A DNA stretch of 39,321 nucleotides from CAYXXZ01 sp050175615 (GTDB taxonomy: Bacteria; Pseudomonadota; Gammaproteobacteria; Pseudomonadales; Porticoccaceae), in contig JBFXIU010000007.1 in NCBI GenBank assembly GCA_050175615.1, forward strand, positions 1-39,321, written 5' to 3'. Below are positions 1 through 6,818 of this stretch, in pieces. Both the position numbers and the translations under genes were made by a program. The notes beneath the pieces were generated by a model. The model did not search any database and was not told where the DNA came from. It was given only the letters and a program-made list of their open reading frames with translations. The first letter of the stretch is position 1. The number at the start of each line of letters is the position of its first letter.

Positions 1-57
1 AGTTGTCCCGTTTTTTACTGGCCTTGCCCCCAAGCTGTTGTCAAAGGCAGGGGATTT

Positions 58-85
58 TTGTCGCCGTTCTTTTGGCGCCTATAGT
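58..85 (+). promoter_or_regulatory. Putative sigma70 promoter of polA
   Basis: A -35-like TTGTCG (58-63), a 16-base spacer and a -10-like TATAGT (80-85) would start transcription near base 92. The GGGAGA ribosome site of polA follows at 111-116. The match is reasonable but was found by eye only. Bases 1-57 hold no gene I can support. Confidence 0.45.
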
Positions 86-124
86 GTATCCTTGTGAGGT
101 TAAAAAAACAGGGAGATTATAACG

Positions 125-2845
125 GTGCAACAACAATCTCTGGTGCTGGTGGATGGCTCTTCCTATCTCTATCGCGCCTTTCATGCCCTTCCGCCACTGA
201 CCACGTCCAAAGGCCAGCCAACTGGCGCCATCAAGGGCGTGATTTCCATGTTGCGGCGCATGGCGAAGGATTTTCCCGGCAGCCTTCAGGTGGTGGTTTT
301 CGATGCCAAAGGCAAAACCTTCAGAGACGAGCTTTTTGAGTCCTACAAATCTCATCGCCCGCCAATGCCAGACGACCTGCGGCTACAGATTGAGCCAATT
401 CACGAGATGGTGCGCGCCATGGGTTTGCCCCTGCTCATTATCGACGGCGTCGAAGCGGATGATGTGATTGGCACCCTGGCGCAGGAATACAGCCGCAAAG
501 GTTGCGATATCGTCATTTCCACCGGCGACAAGGACATGGCGCAGCTGGTCAACGAGCGGGTAACTCTGGTCAATACGATGACGGATACCCGTCTCGACAG
601 GGCGGGTGTTATTGATAAATTTGGCGTGCCGCCGGAGCTTATTATCGATTATCTCGCCCTGGTGGGTGACAAGTCTGACAACATTCCCGGAGTTCCCGGT
701 GTTGGTGAAAAAACCGCACTGGCTATTCTTCAGGGTGTGGGGGGGCTGGATGCCATTTATGGTGACCTTGAAGCGATTCGCGAACTGGATTTTCGCGGCG
801 CCAAAAAAATCCCCGAAAAACTGGCGGAATATAAAGAACAGGCCTACCTGTCCTATCAGCTTGCAACCATCAAACTGGATGTGCCGCTGGCGGATGCTGA
901 GCAGTTACTTACCTCGGGGCAACCTGATACGGGGAAATTGCTTGAACTCTATCGGGAACATGAGTTCAAGGCCTGGACAGAAGAGCTTTTAAAAGAACAG
1001 GCTGAAGTTGACAGCCCTGCCACCGTTGCGGCCGCAGACGTTGACTACGAAACCGTTGTCAGCGAAGCCCAGTTGGAGCGCTGGCTGGGGCTGCTCGCCG
1101 ACGCAGAGGTGTTTGCCTTTGATACGGAAACCACCAGCCTGAATTATATGGACGCGGAATTAGTAGGCGTTTCCTTTGCGGTTGAACCCCATAAGGCCGC
1201 TTATGTTCCTGTTGGTCACGATTATCTGGGGGCGCCGCCACAGCTCGATCGATCCTTTGTCATCGCCAAACTCAAGCCGCTTCTGGAAAACCCCGCCAAA
1301 AAAAAACTCGGTCAAAATCTCAAATACGATATCAGTGTTCTCGCCCGCTACGGCATTGCCATGGCGGGAGTGGCCTTTGACACCATGCTTGAATCCTATG
1401 TCCTCGATTCCGTGGCCACACGCCACGATATGGACAGTCTGGCGCTAAAATATCTGGGCGTTAGCACCACGCATTTTACCGATATCGCCGGCAAAGGCGC
1501 TGGCCAGCTCACCTTTAACCAGATTGCCCTGGAGCAGGCCGCGCCCTATGCGGCAGAGGATGCAGATATCACCCTGCGCCTTCATCAGGCGCTGTGGCCA
1601 CAACTGGAGGCCACGGGCTCGCTAAAGTCCGTCTTTGAAGAGATTGAAATCCCCCTGGTGCCAGTCTTGTCGCAAATTGAGCGCAACGGCGCTTTGGTGG
1701 ATGCAAACCTGCTTAATATTCAGAGTCGCGAACTGGCGGAGCGCCTCAAAATTCTGGAGGCAGAGGCCTATGACTTGGCGGGGGAAGAGTTCAATCTGGC
1801 CTCACCCAAACAACTGGGGCAGATTCTTTTTGACAAGCTCAAGATACCGGTAACCAAAAAAACCGCCAAGGGCGCTGCATCGACCAAAGAAGAGGTGCTT
1901 CAGGAGTTGGCGCTGGACTATCCCCTGCCGCGGGTGATTCTTGAACACCGCAGTTTGGCCAAGCTTAAATCCACATATACTGACAAGCTGCCGAAAATGG
2001 TCAACTCGGCAACGGGTCGCATTCACACGTCTTACCATCAGGCGGGCACGGCAACCGGTCGGCTGTCGTCTTCAGACCCCAATTTGCAGAATATTCCCGT
2101 GCGTACCGCAGAAGGGCGACGCATTCGCCAGGCGTTTATTGCCCCGCCGGGGTACAAAATTGTTGCCGCCGATTACTCCCAGATCGAGCTGCGCATCATG
2201 GCGCATTTGTCCGGTGATCAGGGGTTTGTCAGCGCTTTTCGGGAAGGGTTGGATATTCACCGGGCGACAGCGGCGGAAGTGTTTTCCACCCCTGTGGATA
2301 GGGTAACCAATGAGCAGCGCCGCAGTGCCAAGGCGATCAATTTTGGACTTATCTATGGCATGTCCGCCTTTGGTCTTGCCCGCCAGCTCAGTGTTGGTCG
2401 CAAAGAAGCTCAGGACTATATCGACATGTATTTTGAGCGCTATCCCGGCGTCGCCAGCTATATGGACAATATTCGCGAGCAGGCGCGGGAGCAGGGCTTT
2501 GTCGAAACCCTTTTTGGCCGCAGACTCTATTTGCCGGATATTCGCGCGGGCAATGGCCAGATGCGTCAGGCTGCCGAGCGCACGGCCATTAACGCGCCCA
2601 TGCAGGGTACCGCTGCGGATATCATCAAAAAAGCCATGGTGGAAGTCAATTCCCGGTTTGCCGCCGATTCAGTGAACGCCCGCGTTATTATGCAGGTACA
2701 CGACGAGCTCGTTTTTGAGGTTGCAGAAGCTGCTGTTGATGCGGTTTCAGCATTAGTCAGGCAAATCATGGGGGGGGCGGCGACTCTGAAAGTGCCCCTG
2801 GTGGTGGATGTGGGTGTTGGCGATAATTGGGACGAGGCGCACTGA
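125..2845 (+). CDS. polA: DNA polymerase I
   Basis: Replicative and repair polymerase that removes RNA primers and fills gaps. The 906-residue length is close to the roughly 930 of E. coli PolA. The N-terminal third is the 5'-3' exonuclease (VDGSSYLYRAFHA at the start, then GVEADDVIGTLA and GDKSDNIPGVPGVGEKTA). The 3'-5' exonuclease looks active: it has the DTETT motif and a YAAEDADIT motif near the end of the domain. The polymerase domain has motif A (DYSQIELRIMAHLSGD), motif B (RRSAKAINFGLIYG) and motif C (QVHDELVFEV). The start is GTG at 125 with GGGAGA nine bases upstream; no better ATG lies nearby. It is followed by the small RNA locus and engB, the usual gammaproteobacterial order. Confidence 0.98.
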   Translation: MQQQSLVLVDGSSYLYRAFHALPPLTTSKGQPTGAIKGVISMLRRMAKDFPGSLQVVVFDAKGKTFRDELFESYKSHRPPMPDDLRLQIEPIHEMVRAMGLPLLIIDGVEADDVIGTLAQEYSRKGCDIVISTGDKDMAQLVNERVTLVNTMTDTRLDRAGVIDKFGVPPELIIDYLALVGDKSDNIPGVPGVGEKTALAILQGVGGLDAIYGDLEAIRELDFRGAKKIPEKLAEYKEQAYLSYQLATIKLDVPLADAEQLLTSGQPDTGKLLELYREHEFKAWTEELLKEQAEVDSPATVAAADVDYETVVSEAQLERWLGLLADAEVFAFDTETTSLNYMDAELVGVSFAVEPHKAAYVPVGHDYLGAPPQLDRSFVIAKLKPLLENPAKKKLGQNLKYDISVLARYGIAMAGVAFDTMLESYVLDSVATRHDMDSLALKYLGVSTTHFTDIAGKGAGQLTFNQIALEQAAPYAAEDADITLRLHQALWPQLEATGSLKSVFEEIEIPLVPVLSQIERNGALVDANLLNIQSRELAERLKILEAEAYDLAGEEFNLASPKQLGQILFDKLKIPVTKKTAKGAASTKEEVLQELALDYPLPRVILEHRSLAKLKSTYTDKLPKMVNSATGRIHTSYHQAGTATGRLSSSDPNLQNIPVRTAEGRRIRQAFIAPPGYKIVAADYSQIELRIMAHLSGDQGFVSAFREGLDIHRATAAEVFSTPVDRVTNEQRRSAKAINFGLIYGMSAFGLARQLSVGRKEAQDYIDMYFERYPGVASYMDNIREQAREQGFVETLFGRRLYLPDIRAGNGQMRQAAERTAINAPMQGTAADIIKKAMVEVNSRFAADSVNARVIMQVHDELVFEVAEAAVDAVSALVRQIMGGAATLKVPLVVDVGVGDNWDEAH

Positions 2846-2917
2846 AAAATAAAACCTATATTTTTCATATAGATAAAAAATTTCTGAATAAAGTTTGAAA
2901 ATTTTTCAACCTTTTTT

Positions 2918-2943
2918 GAACTTTTACTTTTAGGCCGGTCTAT
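2918..2943 (+). promoter_or_regulatory. sigmaE/AlgU-type promoter of the first small RNA
   Basis: GAACTT (2918-2923), a 15-base spacer and TCTAT (2939-2943) resemble the extracytoplasmic-function sigma consensus GAACTT-N16/17-TCTGA. The spacer is one base short. The expected start is near 2948. The whole element, spacer included, is closely repeated at 3152-3178, which makes a chance match less likely. Confidence 0.6.
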
Positions 2944-2947
2944 ATAG

Positions 2948-3047
2948 GTACAGAAGCTGTTGATGTTCTCCCAATTGGTTTCTGTATGTTTGTTCCCCTT
3001 AGTTAAAAGTGATTATTCCCCAGTCTGCAAAGACTGGGGTTTTTTTT
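2948..3047 (+). ncRNA. Spot 42/ErsA-position small RNA, first copy
   Basis: Predicted RNA of about 100 nt. It begins at the stress-type promoter and ends at a strong intrinsic terminator. A 5' hairpin pairs TACAGAA (2949-2955) with TTCTGTA (2980-2986) around a 24-nt loop containing GATGTTCTCCC. An unpaired stretch with TTCCCCTT (2993-3000) follows, then the terminator at 3018-3047. The location between polA and engB is that of Spot 42 (spf) in enterics and ErsA in Pseudomonas. The GTACAGA start, the GATGTTCT string and the CCCCAGTC terminator arm recall Spot 42 as I remember it. No long reading frame fits the interval. Orthology to either RNA is inference from position, promoter type and short motifs; boundaries are approximate by a few bases. 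Confidence 0.7.
3018..3047 (+). terminator. Intrinsic terminator of the first small RNA
   Basis: A perfect 9-bp stem, CCCCAGTCT (3018-3026) with AGACTGGGG (3031-3039), a GCAA loop and eight T (3040-3047). This is a textbook Rho-independent terminator, and the U tail could serve Hfq. Confidence 0.92.
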
Positions 3048-3151
3048 GCCAGTTATGGTTCTGATGCTGTCAGCGTTCTGGTCAAACCTGTACCGATAAC
3101 AACAGTTACTGGCAAAAAATATAAAAAAATCAACTTTTTTCATATTTTGGT

Positions 3152-3178
3152 GAACTTTCTCTTTTGGAGCCAGTCTCA
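3152..3178 (+). promoter_or_regulatory. sigmaE/AlgU-type promoter of the second small RNA
   Basis: GAACTT (3152-3157), exactly 16 bases, then TCTCA (3174-3178), close to the AlgU consensus GAACTT-N16-TCTGA. The spacer shares CTTTT, CC and GTCT blocks with the promoter at 2918-2943. The expected start is near 3182. It lies about 105 bases after the first terminator, so the second RNA is probably an independent unit. Confidence 0.65.
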
Positions 3179-3181
3179 GTA

Positions 3182-3287
3182 AGTGCTTATATCTCCATCC
3201 TTGTTGTGAGCAATAACCGGGAACCTCTCTTCCCCTTTGGTTTAACCCGGTTAACTTTATACCGGCGCCTATGCGCCGGTTTTTTTT
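3182..3287 (+). ncRNA. Second tandem small RNA with a pyrimidine-only loop
   Basis: Predicted RNA of about 106 nt between a stress-type promoter and an intrinsic terminator, directly downstream of a similar unit. Its central hairpin pairs TAACCGGG (3214-3221) with CCCGGTTA (3246-3253). It continues with AACC (3222-3225) against GGTT (3239-3242). This displays a 13-nt loop at 3226-3238 made only of C and T, centred on CTTCCCC, a sequence that could pair with purine-rich ribosome binding sites. The terminator is at 3261-3287. Short reading frames crossing this stretch are shadows of engB or lack a ribosome site. It is convergent with engB, whose stop lies 20 bases beyond, so read-through in either direction would give antisense RNA. 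I do not know a named family for this second copy. Confidence 0.65.
3261..3287 (+). terminator. Intrinsic terminator of the second small RNA
   Basis: ACCGGCGC (3261-3268) pairs with GCGCCGGT (3273-3280) across a CTAT loop, followed by a T run to 3287. On the minus strand the sequence past the stem is not T-rich, so it serves the plus-strand RNA rather than engB. Confidence 0.9.
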
Positions 3288-3306
3288 GCCCCTGTCGTTG
3301 GCAGGG

Positions 3307-3921
3307 CTACTGTCCGGTAACAGCCAGGTGCTGGTTGAGGAATTTTTTGAGTTCGTCGAGACCAGTTTTTTTCAGGGATGAAAATGTCTGTACAGAAATA
3401 TTGGCAATGCCTTTTTGGCGAACCTGCTGCGCCACACTCAGTTGGGTTGCTTTGGCGGGGCCGTTTTTGAGTTTATCTGCCTTGGTGAGCAGCAGGTGCA
3501 TGGGTAGGTTGCACTGGTGCGCCCACTGGATCATTTGCCAGTCATATTCCTGCAAAGGGTGGCGGATATCCATCAATAAAACCAAAGCTTTCAATGACTT
3601 GCGGTTTTGTAAATAGTTGGCCAGGTTGCGATCCCACTCCTTTTTCATGGCAATGGGCACCTTGGCAAAACCATAGCCTGGCAGATCCACGATCCGCTGG
3701 CTGGTGCTCAGGGTAAAAAAGTTAAGCAGCTGGGTTCGCCCCGGTGTTTTGCTGGTTCTGGCCAGCTTGCTCTGCCCGGTCAGGCAGTTGATGGCACTGG
3801 ATTTTCCGGCGTTGGAGCGACCGGCAAAGGCGATTTCAGCGCCCTCATCTGCTGGGCAGTGCTGCAGGGTTGGAGCGCTTTTAAGAAATTCGGCAAGGGC
3901 AAAATTAACAGGTTCAGTCAT
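3307..3921 (-). CDS. engB: Ribosome biogenesis GTP-binding protein EngB/YihA
   Basis: Essential TRAFAC-class GTPase of 204 residues that assists assembly of the large ribosomal subunit. The visible nucleotide motifs are G1 GRSNAGKS in the N-terminal third, G3 DLPGYG near the middle and G4 TKAD further on. The length is normal for the family. It is convergent with polA and the two small RNAs and divergent from the cytochrome c4 gene, an arrangement typical of gammaproteobacteria. The ATG at 3921 has no strong Shine-Dalgarno in front of it, but the first residues (MTEPVNFALAEFLKSAP) fit the family start. Confidence 0.97.
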   Translation of the reverse strand: MTEPVNFALAEFLKSAPTLQHCPADEGAEIAFAGRSNAGKSSAINCLTGQSKLARTSKTPGRTQLLNFFTLSTSQRIVDLPGYGFAKVPIAMKKEWDRNLANYLQNRKSLKALVLLMDIRHPLQEYDWQMIQWAHQCNLPMHLLLTKADKLKNGPAKATQLSVAQQVRQKGIANISVQTFSSLKKTGLDELKKFLNQHLAVTGQ

Positions 3922-3956
3922 TAGCTACACTATTGCGTTTAAGCTTGGCGGCGGAT

Positions 3957-3967
3957 TGGTATATAAT
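3957..3967 (+). promoter_or_regulatory. Putative extended -10 promoter of the cytochrome c4 gene
   Basis: TGG (3957-3959) runs into TATATAAT (3960-3967), an extended -10 type element that contains a perfect TATAAT. No convincing -35 is visible at the right distance. It lies about 70 bases before the cytochrome start, in the gap divergent from engB. Confidence 0.4.
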
Positions 3968-4038
3968 GCCACCGCTTTCAGACCCGCAGCATACCCTAAC
4001 TTGTAGGAATTGTAGCGAATATTGACCACGGAATATCG

Positions 4039-4674
4039 ATGATGAAAATTGTTAACCGCTTTATCTTTGCGCTCAGCCTGGCGATTGCCCCTTTTTCTTT
4101 CGCCGCTGGCGACGCCGATGCTGGTAAATCCAAGGCCACGACCTGTGCCGCCTGCCATGGTGTTGACGGCAACAGCCCCGCGCCCAGCTTTCCAAAACTC
4201 GCCGGACTTGGCGAGAAATACCTCCTCAAACAAATGCAGGATGTGAAAGCCGGAGACCGCAAAATTCCTGAAATGACCGGCATGTTGGATAACCTGAACG
4301 ACCAGGATCTCGCCGATATCGCCGCATATTACAGTTCCCAGCAGCGCCAGCTTTCTGGCGCCAAAGACGTCAAGCTGGATCTGGGTGAGAAAATCTACCG
4401 CGCCGGCAATCTCGAAACCGGTGTTCCTGCCTGCACCGGCTGCCACTCCCCCAGTGGTGCCGGCAACGCCCCAGCAGGGTATCCTGCTATTGGCGGCCAG
4501 TTCAGTGCTTATATTGCCAAGCAGCTGCGGGCGTTTAGAACGGCTGCCCATGATCCTGAAGACCCCGCAGGTCGCGCCAATGACGGTGATGTTGCAGTAA
4601 TGCGCGGGGTTGCGGCGCGAATGACTGACCAGGAAATTGATGCTGTTGCCAACTTTATTGCCGGGTTGCAATAA
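4039..4674 (+). CDS. Diheme cytochrome c4
   Basis: Periplasmic electron carrier of 211 residues with two cytochrome c domains, likely feeding terminal oxidases. A Sec signal peptide ends near AFSFAA-type residues 18-23. The first heme site is CAACH (residues 36-40) and the second CTGCH (132-136). Candidate axial methionines are M79 or M82 in the first domain and M188 (VMRG) in the second. The size and the duplicated-domain layout are those of cytochrome c4. Two ATG codons (4039 and 4042) are possible; GGA at 4029-4031 favours the first. It sits between engB and dsbA, as in Pseudomonas. A terminator follows 20 bases after the stop. Confidence 0.93.
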   Translation: MMKIVNRFIFALSLAIAPFSFAAGDADAGKSKATTCAACHGVDGNSPAPSFPKLAGLGEKYLLKQMQDVKAGDRKIPEMTGMLDNLNDQDLADIAAYYSSQQRQLSGAKDVKLDLGEKIYRAGNLETGVPACTGCHSPSGAGNAPAGYPAIGGQFSAYIAKQLRAFRTAAHDPEDPAGRANDGDVAVMRGVAARMTDQEIDAVANFIAGLQ

Positions 4675-4693
4675 GCATTAAATCGACAAACTA

Positions 4694-4717
4694 AAAGGCG
4701 GCTGAGGCCGCCTTTTT
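4694..4717 (+). terminator. Intrinsic terminator after cytochrome c4
   Basis: AAAGGCGGC (4694-4702) pairs with GCCGCCTTT (4707-4715) around a TGAG loop, and the T run reaches 4717. It separates the cytochrome from the dsbA-like gene. Confidence 0.88.
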
Positions 4718-4771
4718 CGTCGTTGACGGATCTGGGATCATACAAATTCTCAACTGAAGGATGCGGAAACC

Positions 4772-5506
4772 ATGAACAGGATTAACAAGCTTTTATTCTC
4801 TCTCTTATTCATTGTTGTGGTTGGCTGTGGCGAGCAGGCAGAGACTCAGGCTGAGGTTGCGCAGGATTTACCCGCGCCGGTGGCGTCTCAGGCTGCCAAG
4901 CCGGCAGGATTGTCCACGCTGGCTTCTGTCGAGTATCAAGAAGGTATCCACTTCGAGCGTATTGCCAAGCCGGTACCCACGGTGGACAAGAGCAAAATCG
5001 AAGTCACGGAAGTATTTTGGTACGGCTGCAGCCATTGTTATGACTTCGAATCGAGCCTCAGTGCCTGGAAGGTTGGTCTGGCTGGCGATGTCAATTTTGT
5101 TAAAAATCCCGCCATGTGGGATCGCCAGGGCATAATGGAAAAACACGCCCGCATTTACTACACCGCCAAGGTGCTTGGCGTGCTCGACAAAGTCAGCCCG
5201 GCGGCGTTTCGCGCCCTCAATGTAGACCGCAACCCCCTTCGTGAAGACAAGGAAATCGCCAGGTTATTCACAGATAACGGTGTTGCCAAAGAAGACTTTG
5301 AACGCACATTTAACTCTTTTGGGGTTACCAGCGCAGTCCGCCAGGCGGAGGCGCGCCAGCGCAGCTACAGGGTGCAGGGAACACCAGAAATGATCGTTGA
5401 TGGTACCTACAGAGTCACTGCCGGCATGGCCGGCGGCCATGAAGGAATGTTGAAGGTGGTCGATTTTCTGGTCGCCAAGGTGCGCAAGGATAAGTTTGGC
5501 TCCTGA
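4772..5506 (+). CDS. dsbA: DsbA-family thiol:disulfide interchange protein, predicted lipoprotein
   Basis: Periplasmic oxidase that introduces disulfides into exported proteins. The 244-residue protein has a thioredoxin-fold active site, FWYGCSHC, with cysteines at 86 and 89. The cis-proline motif GTPEM has its proline at about 205. The N-terminus has a hydrophobic stretch ending in VVVGC (C19), which reads as a lipobox, so the protein is probably lipidated and tethered to a membrane. A linker of about 40 residues rich in A, Q and P follows. Two points are odd. Well-studied enteric DsbA is soluble, and the dipeptide between the active cysteines is SH rather than PH. The ATG at 4772 has a GGA-containing site about ten bases upstream. 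Position after cytochrome c4 matches dsbA of Pseudomonas-like genomes. Confidence 0.88.
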   Translation: MNRINKLLFSLLFIVVVGCGEQAETQAEVAQDLPAPVASQAAKPAGLSTLASVEYQEGIHFERIAKPVPTVDKSKIEVTEVFWYGCSHCYDFESSLSAWKVGLAGDVNFVKNPAMWDRQGIMEKHARIYYTAKVLGVLDKVSPAAFRALNVDRNPLREDKEIARLFTDNGVAKEDFERTFNSFGVTSAVRQAEARQRSYRVQGTPEMIVDGTYRVTAGMAGGHEGMLKVVDFLVAKVRKDKFGS

Positions 5507-5635
5507 TCCAAAGACGGTGGCGTTATGGGCGCAGACAGTCAAGCCCATGCTGTACCACTAATTCATGCTTTATTTGCCCTGCGCAGCACAGTAAAATTGC
5601 GGCCTTTTTCCGTTGACCCCCAACAAAGGTAGATT

Positions 5636-6748
5636 ATGAAACCGACTCAGAAGCCGGCCAATCCCAATTTTTCTTCTGGCCCCTGCAGCAAGCGACCCGG
5701 TTATGATGTCAGTGGTCTGGATACCCAAAGTCTGGGACGTTCCCATCGCTCTGCGATTGGCAAAGTCCTTTTGGGGCGAGCTTGCAGTGAAACTGCAGAA
5801 ATTCTCGGCCTGCCTGAAGGTTACCGGGTCGGCGTTGTACCAGCATCGGATACTGGCGCTGTCGAGATGGCGCTGTGGTCGCTGCTGGGGCCGCGCAAAG
5901 TGCAGATGTTTGCCTGGGAATCCTTTGGTGAAGGCTGGGTGTCGGATGTCGTCAAACAATTAAAACTCGCCAATGTGGAATCCTTTAGCGCTGATTATGG
6001 CTTGCTGCCGGATTTGTCCGTGGCCGACCCCGCAGCGGACGTGGTCTTTACCTGGAACGGCACCACCTCCGGGGTCAAAGTGCCAAGTGCAGACTGGATT
6101 GCGGATGACCGCGAAGGCCTCAGTATTTGTGACGCCACCTCCGCCGTGTTCGCCATGGATATGCCCTGGGAAAAACTCGATGTCATTACTTTCAGCTGGC
6201 AGAAAGTGCTCGGTGGTGAAGGCGCTCACGGTATGTTGATCCTCAGCCCCCGCGCCGTAGAGCGCTTGGAATCCTACACGCCACCCTGGCCGATGCCAAA
6301 AATATTCCGCATGACCAAGGGTGGAAAATTGATCGAGGGTATTTTCAAAGGGGAAACCATCAACACCCCTTCCATGCTCTGCGTTGCCGATTATCTCGAC
6401 GCCCTCGATTGGGTAAACAGTGTCGGTGGCCTTAAGGGCACTATTGCCCGCTCCGAAGCCAATCTGGCGGTGATCGAGAAATTTGTCGCAGAAAGGGATT
6501 GGATAGACTTTCTTGCCGCTGATAAGGCCACCCGCTCCAATACCAGTGTCTGCCTGAAGTTGGCGCTGACAGATGACCAGGTCAAAAAGGTCGTAAAGTT
6601 GCTCGATCAGGAGGCGGTGGCCTACGACATCGGCGCTTACAGAGATGCGCCTGCAGGGCTGCGAATCTGGTGCGGTGCGACCATTGACTCGGATGACCTT
6701 GAAAAACTGATGCCCTGGATCGAGTGGGCGTTCAACGAAGTTCGTTGA
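5636..6748 (+). CDS. serC: Phosphoserine aminotransferase, serC type 2
   Basis: PLP enzyme of serine synthesis that converts 3-phosphohydroxypyruvate and glutamate to phosphoserine. The 370-residue protein has FSSGPCSKRPGY at the N-terminus, a phosphate-binding region around VPASDTGAVE, the aspartate-containing CDATSA, and the PLP lysine in TFSWQKVLGGEG (K190). This pattern is that of the alphaproteobacterial/Methanosarcina-type SerC rather than the enteric enzyme, as far as I can judge by eye. AAAGG lies seven bases before the ATG. The serA gene follows 70 bases later on the same strand, so the pair makes two consecutive steps. A weak -10-like TAAAAT is at 5592-5597. Confidence 0.88.
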   Translation: MKPTQKPANPNFSSGPCSKRPGYDVSGLDTQSLGRSHRSAIGKVLLGRACSETAEILGLPEGYRVGVVPASDTGAVEMALWSLLGPRKVQMFAWESFGEGWVSDVVKQLKLANVESFSADYGLLPDLSVADPAADVVFTWNGTTSGVKVPSADWIADDREGLSICDATSAVFAMDMPWEKLDVITFSWQKVLGGEGAHGMLILSPRAVERLESYTPPWPMPKIFRMTKGGKLIEGIFKGETINTPSMLCVADYLDALDWVNSVGGLKGTIARSEANLAVIEKFVAERDWIDFLAADKATRSNTSVCLKLALTDDQVKKVVKLLDQEAVAYDIGAYRDAPAGLRIWCGATIDSDDLEKLMPWIEWAFNEVR

Positions 6749-6818
6749 CAGCGTTTATATCGATGCGGTTGGCGTCACTGCCAACACCTACAGTTTCCAA
6801 TACTTGAAGGTAATTAGC

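Noticed and set aside
3164..3616. 150-codon plus-strand frame across the second small RNA and into engB
   Set aside because: It runs through a terminator and antisense to engB, with no ribosome site and no family features.
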